Source of the DNA: an uncultured Lachnospiraceae bacterium
GTDB taxonomy: Bacteria > Bacillota_A > Clostridia > Lachnospirales > Lachnospiraceae
Direction: 5' to 3'
DNA: 8,884 bases
Assembly (NCBI GenBank): GCA_947175285.1
Contig: CAMWMM010000181.1
Coordinates: 1-8,884 of the forward strand
The notes beneath the pieces are model-generated. The model had not been told where the DNA came from. It saw only the letters and a program-made list of their open reading frames with translations, and made no database searches. Below are positions 1-6,104 of this stretch, piece after piece (position 1 is the stretch's first letter; the number at the start of each line of letters is the position of its first letter). The translations under genes and the position numbers were made by a program.

Positions 1-540
1 AAGTCCGGCTTTGAGCTGTGTAAGAGCATAAGGAGCGAATACAATATGCCTATCCTTTTCATCAGTGCCCGTACAAGCGATGACGATCTGCTTATGGCAC
101 TTAATATTGGCGGAGATGATTATATCAAAAAGCCTTTTAAGATGAATATTCTCCTTGCAAAGGTCAGGGCTATTCTGAACAGATACGAAAGTACACAGTC
201 TGCCGTGAAAGAATCGCCTAAAGCGACAAGCAGCAGAAAAATACAGATCATTGACGGTCTGTTTTTTGATACACAGTCGCACTGCATAAGCAAAAACGGA
301 GAACAGATCACGCTGAAAGCTCTTGAATACAAAATGCTGTTCTATTTTCTGGAGCATAGAGGAAAGGTCATAACAAAGGACGAGTTCTTGCAGAATGTGT
401 GGAAAGACGAGTGCGTCGGTGAGGGTACGGTTGCGGTGCATATCCGTCATCTTCGGGAAAAGCTCGAAGCCGACCCGAATGAGCCGAAGATCATAAAAAC
501 GGTTTGGGGTGTAGGATATATCATGGGTGAAATGTCATGA
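1..540 (+). CDS. OmpR/PhoB-family response regulator, 5'-truncated by window edge
   Basis: This is the cytoplasmic DNA-binding half of a two-component system. The frame is open from base 1, giving 179 visible residues; the true start lies outside. The first residues (KSGFELCKSIRSEYN) match the stretch just after the phospho-acceptor Asp in receiver domains, so that Asp lies only a few codons upstream of the window. Still visible are the switch Ser in PILFISAR, the conserved Lys in DDYIKKPF, and the end of the receiver near ILNRYE. A linker of about 20 residues follows, then a winged-helix domain with ALEYKMLFYFLEHRGKVITKDE, the recognition-helix region TVAVHIRHLREKLE and the closing wing VWGVGYIMG. 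The stop overlaps the kinase start (ATGA at 537-540), which indicates translational coupling. Family assignment is firm; the target genes are unknown. Confidence 0.95.
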   Translation, partial: KSGFELCKSIRSEYNMPILFISARTSDDDLLMALNIGGDDYIKKPFKMNILLAKVRAILNRYESTQSAVKESPKATSSRKIQIIDGLFFDTQSHCISKNGEQITLKALEYKMLFYFLEHRGKVITKDEFLQNVWKDECVGEGTVAVHIRHLREKLEADPNEPKIIKTVWGVGYIMGEMS

Positions 541-1790
541 GGTACGGAAGAACGCTTATTCTTCTTGCGATGACCGTTGCCTGCTGTATCGGGATATTCG
601 TCATGACGGGCAGGCAAAAAAACATGCCAAACATCGTCCTGCAAAATGATATTGCTGAAACAGTAAGAGAGAATATGAATGACCTTGCTATTCTTGAAGA
701 AAAGTTTCCCGATACCGATATACTTGTGTTTGATACGGAGGGTTTCTGTATCTATCCCGGGGGTGAAAACTTAACGCTCACGAAATCAAGAAATAACGGT
801 TATCTGTGTCTTGCGGTGACGGACGGTGACAGATTCCTTGCAACAGCGGCGATACCTGACCCGTCTTTTTCGGAGTATAACAAGGCTTTTGATTACCTGA
901 CCTGTGCGGCTGTAATACTATTTCTTATTATGGTAACGGCGGCAGTATCGTTCTATCTGTATATCAGCAGGAACATCTTAAAGCCGTTTTGCAAGATGAA
1001 AGAGTTTGCAGGCCGGATAGCAATGGGCGATCTCGACAGTCCTCTTGAAATGGAGCGCAGCAATCTGTTTGGGGCTTTCACCGAGAGCTTTGATATCATG
1101 CGTGAGGAATTGAGGGCATCAAAAGCCAGAGAAACAGAACTCAAACGAAAAGAAAAAGAGCTTGTTGCTGAGTTGAGTCATGACCTGAAAACGCCTATTA
1201 CGGGTATCAACACAATCTGCGATGTGCTGAGTCTGAAAGTACAGGATAAATATGTTCTTGGCAAGGTTGAGGGCATACAGAAGAAGACACAGCAGATGGA
1301 ACTTCTCGTCACTGATCTGCTGACTGCTGCACTTGACGATCTTGGCGAAATGACCGTGAACTGCACTGATGAAAATGCGGCTGTGCTGTATGACATCATC
1401 AGGGCGGCGGATACACGTTCTCTTGTGAGAAGGAGTACGATACCTGAATGTATGATACACATTGACATAAAACGTATAGAGCAGGTTATCGGAAACATTA
1501 TCGGTAATTCTTATAAATATGCTGATACTTCCATAGACATTGAGTGTGCTTTGAGCGGAGACTATCTGACATTGTCGATTACCGATTACGGCAAGGGTGT
1601 TCCGGCTGACGAGCTTGATCTTATAATGAACAAATTTTACCGTGGCAGGAACGTAAAAGATTCCGACATAGACGGCAGCGGTCTGGGACTGTATATCGCT
1701 TCGGTTCTTATGGCTAAAATGAACGGTGAACTTTTATGTTCAAGCAAGGGTAAAGGGTTGACAGTGACTTTGATGATCCTGCTGTCGTAG
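537..1790 (+). CDS. Sensor histidine kinase, partner of the upstream response regulator
   Basis: A membrane sensor kinase of 417 residues that should phosphorylate the regulator encoded just upstream. Helix 1 is at about residues 6-23. An extracytoplasmic region of about 95 residues follows with no domain I recognise, then helix 2 at about 120-143 and a HAMP-like linker at about 146-195. The dimerisation helix holds the phospho-acceptor His215 in ELSHDLKTPITGI. The ATPase domain has the N box (IIGNSYKYAD, Asn324), G1 (DYGKGVP), F box (NKFYRG) and G2 (GSGLGLYIA), all intact, so the enzyme should be active. The ATG lies inside the regulator's last codons, so translation is coupled. The ligand cannot be read from the sequence, and no transporter or other obvious target follows on the same strand. 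A Clostridial orthologue group is likely, but I cannot name one. Confidence 0.95.
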   Translation: MRYGRTLILLAMTVACCIGIFVMTGRQKNMPNIVLQNDIAETVRENMNDLAILEEKFPDTDILVFDTEGFCIYPGGENLTLTKSRNNGYLCLAVTDGDRFLATAAIPDPSFSEYNKAFDYLTCAAVILFLIMVTAAVSFYLYISRNILKPFCKMKEFAGRIAMGDLDSPLEMERSNLFGAFTESFDIMREELRASKARETELKRKEKELVAELSHDLKTPITGINTICDVLSLKVQDKYVLGKVEGIQKKTQQMELLVTDLLTAALDDLGEMTVNCTDENAAVLYDIIRAADTRSLVRRSTIPECMIHIDIKRIEQVIGNIIGNSYKYADTSIDIECALSGDYLTLSITDYGKGVPADELDLIMNKFYRGRNVKDSDIDGSGLGLYIASVLMAKMNGELLCSSKGKGLTVTLMILLS

Positions 1791-1870
1791 TTTATTGTAT
1801 AATGTATCTTATGTAAGTGACGATACAAAAACAGGCCAGCCGGTGGGAGAGATACCATAGCAAAATTAGA

Positions 1871-1910
1871 AATGTGTAAAGTCTTGATAATTCAGTAGAC
1901 TTTACACATT
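1871..1910. terminator. Perfect 13-bp inverted repeat (hairpin) between convergent genes
   Basis: The arms AATGTGTAAAGTC (1871-1883) and GACTTTACACATT (1898-1910) are exact reverse complements around a 14-base loop. The hairpin lies between the 3' ends of the kinase gene (+) and the 52-codon gene (-), where a bidirectional terminator is expected. Read on the - strand it is followed by the T-rich run TTCTAATTTT, so it suits the - strand gene better. The stem is AT-rich (4 G/C of 13), weak for a rho-independent terminator. An operator role is an alternative, because the arm core GTGTAAAGTC recurs at 2164-2173 over a promoter. Confidence 0.5.
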
Positions 1911-1936
1911 AGTTGAATTATTGATAATGCATTTGT

Positions 1937-2095
1937 TTAGTTGCCATCCTCTAACATTGATTGGAAGATGTCTTTTAGTTTCTGTAGTTCGTCGTTATCT
2001 GGTGATTTTATTAAAGCCTTATCAATTAGCTCTAAAGCAAGTCTTATAAAACCCTGAAACTGTTTGTTTGTCATGCCCATATCCGCCACCATCAT
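1937..2095 (-). CDS. Small hypothetical protein, 52 residues
   Basis: I do not recognise a named family. The product is a short, soluble, mainly helical protein starting MMVADMGMTNKQFQGFIRLA, with a charged C-terminal half rich in Lys, Asp, Glu and Leu (LIDKALIKSPDNDELQKLKDIF). Small helical proteins beginning M-T-[ND]-K-Q-F are familiar from Clostridial accessory DNA, but I know no function for them. The frame is open further upstream, to an ATG at 2200 that would give 87 residues and overlap the membrane-protein gene by 23 bases. I prefer ATG 2095 because a Shine-Dalgarno-like AAAAGG stands 7 bases before it, and because a near-consensus promoter (2142-2170) would start transcription inside the longer reading. 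The hairpin at 1871-1910 lies just downstream. Confidence 0.65.
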   Translation of the reverse strand: MMVADMGMTNKQFQGFIRLALELIDKALIKSPDNDELQKLKDIFQSMLEDGN

Positions 2096-2141
2096 TTCAC
2101 CGCCTTTTAGATTGATTGATAGTGTTAATTGATACAACCCT

Positions 2142-2170
2142 ATTATAGCGAATTGTACGAAAGGTGTAAA
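2142..2170 (-). promoter_or_regulatory. Near-consensus sigma-A promoter of the 52-codon gene
   Basis: On the - strand, TTTACA (2170-2165) and a perfect TATAAT (2147-2142) are separated by exactly 17 bases. The promoter begins 8 bases after the stop codon of the upstream membrane-protein gene, so the small gene can be expressed independently of the TetR operon. Expected transcription start is near 2135, giving a leader of about 40 bases that includes the ribosome binding site. The -35 element sits inside the 10-mer GTGTAAAGTC (2164-2173, + strand), which is also the arm of the downstream hairpin. Confidence 0.75.
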
Positions 2171-2177
2171 GTCATCA

Positions 2178-2567
2178 TTAACCGATTTCCTTATCCCCAT
2201 AATATTGTGTCAGCATCAGTATTAACGCGCTGCTCGCAAGCACCCCGTCCATAATTCCTGCCGGCAGTAAAAACATCATTAAAGCCATTGTTATAATGCA
2301 ATTGATTACAGAAAGCATAAATCCCCACATTTTATTCTTTAATAATCCGATTGCACCAACAACTCGTACTACACCGTAGATAGCCCCCATGACAATCATC
2401 ATATTTAGATTATCTTGAAAGTATGGGAGTTTAAATGAAAAATATTGCCCTATATCAAACTTATCAGTTCCCAAAAGCATAGCAGGTATAAAGCAAAACA
2501 CGCCGCCGATTTCCATAAATCCGCCGTGTATAATCATTATCAATGCGGCTATTTTATATCTTCGCAT
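2178..2567 (-). CDS. Four-helix integral membrane protein co-transcribed with TetR regulator
   Basis: A small integral membrane protein of 129 residues. Four hydrophobic segments are visible: after the N-terminal MRRYK (about 5-30), around MMIVMGAIYGVVRVVGAIGLL, around MWGFMLSVINCIITMALMMF, and near the C-terminus (GVLASSALILMLTQYYG). It ends in a charged tail, DKEIG. No transporter motif is recognisable. Similar small membrane proteins are common partners of TetR-type repressors in Clostridia, and the gene follows the regulator directly, so the repressor probably controls it; this is inference from position. The frame allows TTG at 2576, overlapping the regulator's stop. ATG at 2567 is preferred because AGGAG at 2582-2578 is 10 bases from it but only 1 base from the TTG. 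Function is unknown; membrane stress or export accessory is a guess. Confidence 0.8.
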   Translation of the reverse strand: MRRYKIAALIMIIHGGFMEIGGVFCFIPAMLLGTDKFDIGQYFSFKLPYFQDNLNMMIVMGAIYGVVRVVGAIGLLKNKMWGFMLSVINCIITMALMMFLLPAGIMDGVLASSALILMLTQYYGDKEIG

Positions 2568-2572
2568 AATAA

Positions 2573-3151
2573 TCAAACTCCTTTTTCATCAGACATAATT
2601 TTTTTAAATATTCCTATAAATGTTTCTGTCAACATTGTGTCAATTTCTTCGTTTGTAAAAATACACACCCTTGTAGCGATAAGTGTAGCAATTCCGTGTG
2701 TATATATCCATAGATGACGGTACAACCTGTTTGCAATATTCTTTGAAACACCATATTGAGTTTGTATAGACGAAATTATTTCATCATAATAATCATCAAG
2801 TGCAAGTCTGCCATCAACAGTCATAGTATCAATTTTTTCTGACATAAATAAAAGCTGAAATAACTTCGGTTCATCTTTTGCAAATTGAATATATTGTTCC
2901 CCTGTTCCTTTAAATGCCGGGTTTTGTGATAAGCCCTTTAGTGTATATTCGTTATATTTACTTCGGGCGGCTTTCAAAACCTCTTGTTGTACTTCTTCCA
3001 TATTTTGAAATACGGTAAAAATAGGTCTTGCAGAACTATCAAGTTTTGCGCCTAATGTTCTGGCGGATAAGGATTCTATTCCGTTTTCCCGCACAATATT
3101 TAATGCGGCTTGTATAATTTCTTCCCGTGTAAACTTCGCTTTTGGCGGCAT
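2573..3151 (-). CDS. TetR/AcrR-family transcriptional repressor
   Basis: A DNA-binding one-component regulator of 192 residues, normal for the family. The N-terminal TetR domain begins FTREEIIQAALNIVRENGIESLS. Its helix-turn-helix spans about residues 28-50 (LSARTLGAKLDSSARPIFTVF). The C-terminal ligand and dimerisation domain follows (EPKLFQLLFMS is typical of this subgroup), but the ligand cannot be read. GGAGG (3164-3160) lies 9 bases before the ATG. A sigma-A promoter (3246-3219) and a 28-bp palindrome (3189-3216) just upstream suggest autorepression. The stop nearly abuts the membrane-protein gene, so the two form an operon. The expected outcome is that ligand binding releases both genes. 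Family assignment is secure; the regulon is inferred. Confidence 0.93.
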   Translation of the reverse strand: MPPKAKFTREEIIQAALNIVRENGIESLSARTLGAKLDSSARPIFTVFQNMEEVQQEVLKAARSKYNEYTLKGLSQNPAFKGTGEQYIQFAKDEPKLFQLLFMSEKIDTMTVDGRLALDDYYDEIISSIQTQYGVSKNIANRLYRHLWIYTHGIATLIATRVCIFTNEEIDTMLTETFIGIFKKIMSDEKGV

Positions 3152-3188
3152 ATTTTATTCCTCCGGCTAACTTTTGAATGCCTATTAT

Positions 3189-3216
3189 AAAACACCCGTA
3201 TTAAAACAGGTGTTTT
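3189..3216. promoter_or_regulatory. Palindrome, candidate TetR-family operator
   Basis: AAAACACC (3189-3196) and GGTGTTTT (3209-3216) are exact reverse complements separated by 12 bases, with one further inner G-C match. The site lies between the -10 box and the start codon of the TetR gene and overlaps the expected transcription start. That is a typical place for autorepression, and the length suits a TetR dimer or pair of dimers. Binding is inferred from position and symmetry only. Confidence 0.6.
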
Positions 3217-3218
3217 TA

Positions 3219-3246
3219 ATTATACTATAATAAAATTTAATGTCAA
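3219..3246 (-). promoter_or_regulatory. Sigma-A promoter of the TetR-membrane protein operon
   Basis: On the - strand a perfect TTGACA (3246-3241) and perfect TATAAT (3224-3219) are 16 bases apart. The predicted start of transcription falls near 3212, inside the palindrome at 3189-3216. A strong consensus promoter combined with a downstream operator is a common design for a repressed operon. Confidence 0.8.
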
Positions 3247-3266
3247 GGGATCACAAAGAAAAGATA

Positions 3267-3295
3267 TTGTTTCTCTGTCTGAAACAAATTATAAT
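3267..3295 (+). promoter_or_regulatory. Promoter with internal palindrome before the ADP-ribosylglycohydrolase gene
   Basis: TATAAT (3290-3295) has a weak -35, TTGTTT (3267-3272), 17 bases upstream. The perfect 7-bp inverted repeat TTGTTTC (3267-3273) / GAAACAA (3281-3287), with 7 bases between arms, fills the -35 to -10 interval. A protein bound there would block RNA polymerase, so this is a candidate operator. The arms differ from the TetR palindrome, so a different regulator is likely. The promoter is divergent from the TetR promoter. Confidence 0.6.
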
Positions 3296-3331
3296 GATAG
3301 CTATAAATTGAAACTTTACGGAGGAAGGGCT

Positions 3332-4194
3332 ATGATTGGCAACTATGATAACTTGACCGGTGGACTGTATGGGCTACTCATTGGCGATGCGTTGGGAGTT
3401 CCGTATGAATTTCATGCTGCCGAAGAGATTCCGCCCTATGAAGAAATTGAAATGACACCACCGTCTGGCTTTCAGAGAGCGCACGTAGGTGTGGATGCCG
3501 GTACATGGTCAGACGATGGCGCTCAAGCACTTTGCCTGTTGGACAGCATCGTGACTTGTGGTAAGTTTCAACTGAAAGACTTTTCGGATAGGATTTTGGC
3601 ATGGTATCAGGAAGGAAAATGGGCAGTATCCTGCGTCCTAATGGCAAAGGAAATGGTGCCCTTATGCGTGTACTTCCTCTTGCTCTCTGGCATAACGGAA
3701 CAGATAAAGAGCTTGTTTTAGATGCGCATAAACAATGCCTGATTACTCATGGCAATCCGTGCAATCAAGTCTGCTGTGCACTGTATTGCCTTGTCGCACG
3801 CGCTTTGCTGACGGGACTTGATTTTGAAGCGGCGCTCAGGAAAGCCATCCGTTCCCTGCGAAATATCTACAGCGAGATGCCGGAATATGAACAAGAGCTG
3901 GAATGGAGCATTCGACCGGACGAACCATGGGAGGGAAAAGGTTCAGGCTATGTGGTGGACTGCCTGCGAAGCTCTATTATGATTATGAAATGTGCTGCCA
4001 ATTATGAAGATGCCGTGAAGCGCGCAATTATGTTGGGAGATGATACCGATACAACAGCGTGTGTAACCGGCGGTCTCGCAGGGATTTTCTTTGGCTTTCA
4101 TAACATCCCCGATCGGTGGCGTAGTGCTCTTAAAGGAACAGCAGATGTAGATATATTATGGAAGCGTGTTTTGGCAGAAAAACAAGTATTATAA
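3332..4194 (+). pseudogene. ADP-ribosylglycohydrolase family gene, broken by frameshift and apparent internal deletion
   Basis: Family members (DraG/ARH type) remove ADP-ribose from proteins or other targets using a binuclear metal site. The 5' part (ATG 3332, GGAGG 7 bases upstream) encodes GGLYGLLIGDALGVPYEF and the metal-binding motif GTWSDDGAQ, up to ILAWYQEGKWAV near 3628. That frame then runs out of homology and stops at 3721. The 3' part continues one frame over, from about 3631 to 4194, with NGKGNGALMRVLPLALWHNG and the second metal motif GDDTDTTACVTGGLAG. Both metal-binding motifs are intact but in different frames. In relatives I recall, about 30-40 residues including a VFDIG-x-x-T-like motif lie between the GKWAV-like and NGNG-like segments. 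They are absent here, which points to a deletion whose length is not a multiple of three. A single base error alone would not explain the missing segment. Confidence 0.85.
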
Positions 4195-4203
4195 TATATA
4201 CAA

Positions 4204-4677
4204 TTACCCTTTTAGGTCTTTTTTTACCATAATAACTTCATCCGTGCGGTATTCTTCACGAAATCCATTTTTCAGAAATAAATCTACTGCCGGATTATCA
4301 ATCGCAATATCATCATAAAGCGCTTCGATACCGTTATTTTTGGCAGCTTCACACAAAAGGTTTAGCCCTGCCTTGCCGTAACCTTGTCCTCTATATTGAG
4401 CAGGAATAATAATATCGGCAATAAAAATATCACGTTTTTCATCATAATAGTACGCTGCTTCTCCCACAAATAAATTATTATCCGCTTTCATCAGATAACG
4501 GTAAAATCTTTTGTTTTCAGGATTTCTTACCCAGAAATCATACCAGTTTGTCCATTTATCTTCCGGGAAATCTATGGTGCCACCCCAGGCGTGGTTATAT
4601 GACATCGTTTCGGAATCACTCAGGAACTTCCGGCGAAACCATAAGTCTTTGAGAGTGGGAATATATAGCGTAACCAT
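4204..4677 (-). CDS. GNAT-family N-acetyltransferase
   Basis: Predicted cytoplasmic acetyl-CoA-dependent acetyltransferase of 157 residues, a normal size. The acetyl-CoA pyrophosphate-binding motif A is clear at about residues 88-113: strand IADIIIPAQ, then RGQGYGKAG (R-G-x-G-x-G/A type), then helix LNLLCEAA. Motif B follows as AIDNPAVDLFLKNGFREEYR. The N-terminal half, including the Trp-rich NHAWGGTIDFPEDKWTNWYDF, resembles uncharacterised Firmicute GNATs, and the substrate cannot be told. AGGAG (4690-4686) is 8 bases before the ATG. It is last in a three-gene run behind the AraC-type and DUF3795 genes, 39 bases after the latter, and converges on the broken glycohydrolase gene with only 9 bases between stops. 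No terminator hairpin is seen there. Confidence 0.9.
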   Translation of the reverse strand: MVTLYIPTLKDLWFRRKFLSDSETMSYNHAWGGTIDFPEDKWTNWYDFWVRNPENKRFYRYLMKADNNLFVGEAAYYYDEKRDIFIADIIIPAQYRGQGYGKAGLNLLCEAAKNNGIEALYDDIAIDNPAVDLFLKNGFREEYRTDEVIMVKKDLKG

Positions 4678-4716
4678 ATACGATGCTCCTTTTATGTGCG
4701 GTGAAGAATATGGCGT

Positions 4717-5040
4717 CTATACTTCGGTGCCGCCCAATTCTTTTAATGCTTTAACTCTTGTAGATATATTTTCTTCAAATTCTTCATCAGAATATTTAGG
4801 ATCTCTTGTTGCGCGCCAGATGCCGCATGGGACTTCCGTACATTTACCGCAGTCCTTCAGATTCTTTTCATGAGACACGCATTCGTAAATCGCACATGCC
4901 TTTCCGTCCGGAACATGAAAAACTTTTCCTTCACAGGCATTGCAGCCGTCGCACATTTTTTTGTAACAGTAACATGTACTGCAGTCCGTACCGCAGACGC
5001 TCATCATTGATGATTGTTGATTATTAGTATTATGTTTCAT
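4717..5040 (-). CDS. Cysteine-rich DUF3795-type protein
   Basis: A 107-residue protein with 12 cysteines in patterned clusters: Cys16, 20, 23 and 25 (CGTDCSTCYC), then Cys30, 33 and 36 (CDGCNAC), then Cys49, 54, 64, 67 and 72 (CGKCTEVPCG). This matches the small DUF3795 family, in which the cysteines are presumed to bind zinc or an iron-sulfur cluster; no function is established. The N-terminus is polar and has no signal peptide, so it is likely cytoplasmic. GGAGGAGG directly upstream, 7-8 bases before the ATG, supports the start. It starts 24 bases after the AraC-type gene stop and precedes the GNAT gene, so the three are probably co-transcribed. Metal sensing or redox protection is possible but unproven. 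Confidence 0.85.
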   Translation of the reverse strand: MKHNTNNQQSSMMSVCGTDCSTCYCYKKMCDGCNACEGKVFHVPDGKACAIYECVSHEKNLKDCGKCTEVPCGIWRATRDPKYSDEEFEENISTRVKALKELGGTEV

Positions 5041-5064
5041 AAGACATTCCTCCTCCAGTGTGTT

Positions 5065-5943
5065 TTATAAAACATCATACGATAAATCGGAAGAGGTGTC
5101 TTGTATATTTCCGACATTCTGCATAGCGTACTTTTTTGCCTCTGCTATATTCATGGAGTGATACTTCTTGAAATCGTGGCATAAGTGTGCCTGGTCGGAA
5201 TAACCATATTTGTATACGGCGTCTGCCATATGAAAATCTTTATTGTAAATAAGTTCATTCCACAGGTATTGATATCTGACTAAAGACGCCAGACTTTTAG
5301 GAGAAATGCCGATATATTCGAGAAACAGTCTTTCCAACTGCCTGCTGCTGATAAGAATTTCCCGTTTTAAATCTGCCATCAGCAAGTTTCCCTTATTTTT
5401 CAATATTTCAGCTACGGTCTGAAATACGATTTGATTTCTGTTTTTTTCCTGAAGGTGGTTCAGCAATATTTTTTCCGCTATCGGGATTAGGTTGTATATA
5501 TCGGTAACGTCAAATAGATGTTTTTCCAGTTCTGACTTAATTTTCGTAAAATGGCAGTCTGCACTGAAAAAGGCGTTTTTTGTATTTCTCATAGATTCTT
5601 CTGCAAACAGGGCGGCGCCCCACGCGTAGAAGCGAATTGCAAATGTAAAAACGGTTTTCTTTTCTATATTATTATAGTGCGAAAAAAATGTTCTGTCATC
5701 TATCCCGCAGAAGCTGGATTCTATTTTATTGTTTGTAAAGTCTACCTTAAAAATAATGTCCATACAGGTATCCGGCGTTACGAGACTTGTTCCAGTGTTT
5801 TCATTCTGTGCGACAGGTTCCCTTGAACCCCAAAAGCATCGAATGAAGGGTTTTAGGGCGTTACACGGCGCAAACTCCATATAATCCCCGGTACACTTAA
5901 ACGGAGCAGCTGTTATAGGATTGTAGATTTTATATAATTCCAT
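5065..5943 (-). CDS. AraC-family transcriptional regulator
   Basis: One-component regulator of 292 residues. The C-terminal AraC DNA-binding domain (about residues 186-273) has two helix-turn-helix units. The first is MADLKREILISSRQLERLF. The second is within VYKYGYSDQAHLCHDFKKYH, which matches the family signature G[FY]SDQ-H-x-x-x-x-FKK-x. The N-terminal region contains FIRCFWGSREP and TPDTCMDIIFKV, which resembles the DUF6597-like sensor domain of many Firmicute AraC regulators; its ligand is unknown. AAAGGA lies 11 bases before the ATG, a weak site that could limit expression. It heads the run with DUF3795 and GNAT genes (24- and 39-base gaps) and probably controls that operon. Promoter elements are present upstream at 6007-5979. 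Confidence 0.92.
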   Translation of the reverse strand: MELYKIYNPITAAPFKCTGDYMEFAPCNALKPFIRCFWGSREPVAQNENTGTSLVTPDTCMDIIFKVDFTNNKIESSFCGIDDRTFFSHYNNIEKKTVFTFAIRFYAWGAALFAEESMRNTKNAFFSADCHFTKIKSELEKHLFDVTDIYNLIPIAEKILLNHLQEKNRNQIVFQTVAEILKNKGNLLMADLKREILISSRQLERLFLEYIGISPKSLASLVRYQYLWNELIYNKDFHMADAVYKYGYSDQAHLCHDFKKYHSMNIAEAKKYAMQNVGNIQDTSSDLSYDVL

Positions 5944-5978
5944 ATAGGCAGGTATCCTTTTCTGTGGAAACTACTATT

Positions 5979-6007
5979 AGTATATTGGAAGCGGTTTGAA
6001 ATAGCAA
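5979..6007 (-). promoter_or_regulatory. Promoter of the AraC-DUF3795-GNAT operon
   Basis: On the - strand TTGCTA (6007-6002; 4 of 6 consensus) and TATACT (5984-5979; 5 of 6) are exactly 17 bases apart. The expected start of transcription is near 5972, giving a leader of about 30 bases. The imperfect -35 fits an activator-dependent promoter. Confidence 0.6.
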
Positions 6008-6031
6008 TGGGATAAAAATAACATAAAATTG

Positions 6032-6054
6032 ATTAATGGCTATTAATGATTAAC
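6032..6054. repeat. ATTAATG direct repeats with 10-bp period in divergent intergenic region
   Basis: ATTAATG occurs at 6032-6038 and 6042-6048, followed by a degenerate third copy, ATTAAC, at 6049-6054. The two exact copies are spaced by one helical turn. They lie about 25 bases upstream of the AraC operon -35 and upstream of the BlaI gene, so they could be a binding site for either regulator. The region is AT-rich and chance is a real alternative. Confidence 0.35.
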
Positions 6055-6104
6055 AAACATTGACCGATATACAATATAACACATACAAGAAGGAAGGGAA
6101 TGTT

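Noticed and set aside
1119..1498. Long open frames on the - strand opposite the histidine kinase gene
   Set aside because: They have no ribosome binding site or recognisable motif and lie fully antisense to a gene with all kinase motifs intact, so they are shadow frames.
1803..1827. Inverted repeat TGTATC/GATACA downstream of the kinase gene as a terminator
   Set aside because: Only a 6-bp AT-rich stem with a 13-base loop, followed by A residues rather than T residues.
1901..1928. + strand promoter-like TTTACA-16-GATAAT
   Set aside because: It would fire into the 3' end of a - strand gene and its -35 is part of the hairpin arm. No + strand gene follows, so chance in AT-rich DNA is more likely.
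3332..4194. Programmed frameshift making a functional glycohydrolase
   Set aside because: No slippery heptamer was seen at the join, and a family segment appears to be missing, which a frameshift cannot restore.
6060..6089. TTGACC-18-TACAAG as the promoter of the BlaI operon
   Set aside because: Transcription would begin only about 9 bases before the ATG, leaving out the ribosome binding site.
6060..6104. Upstream TTG start adding 15 residues to the BlaI-type protein
   Set aside because: No ribosome binding site precedes it, the added residues are atypical for the family, and a strong site precedes ATG 6105.
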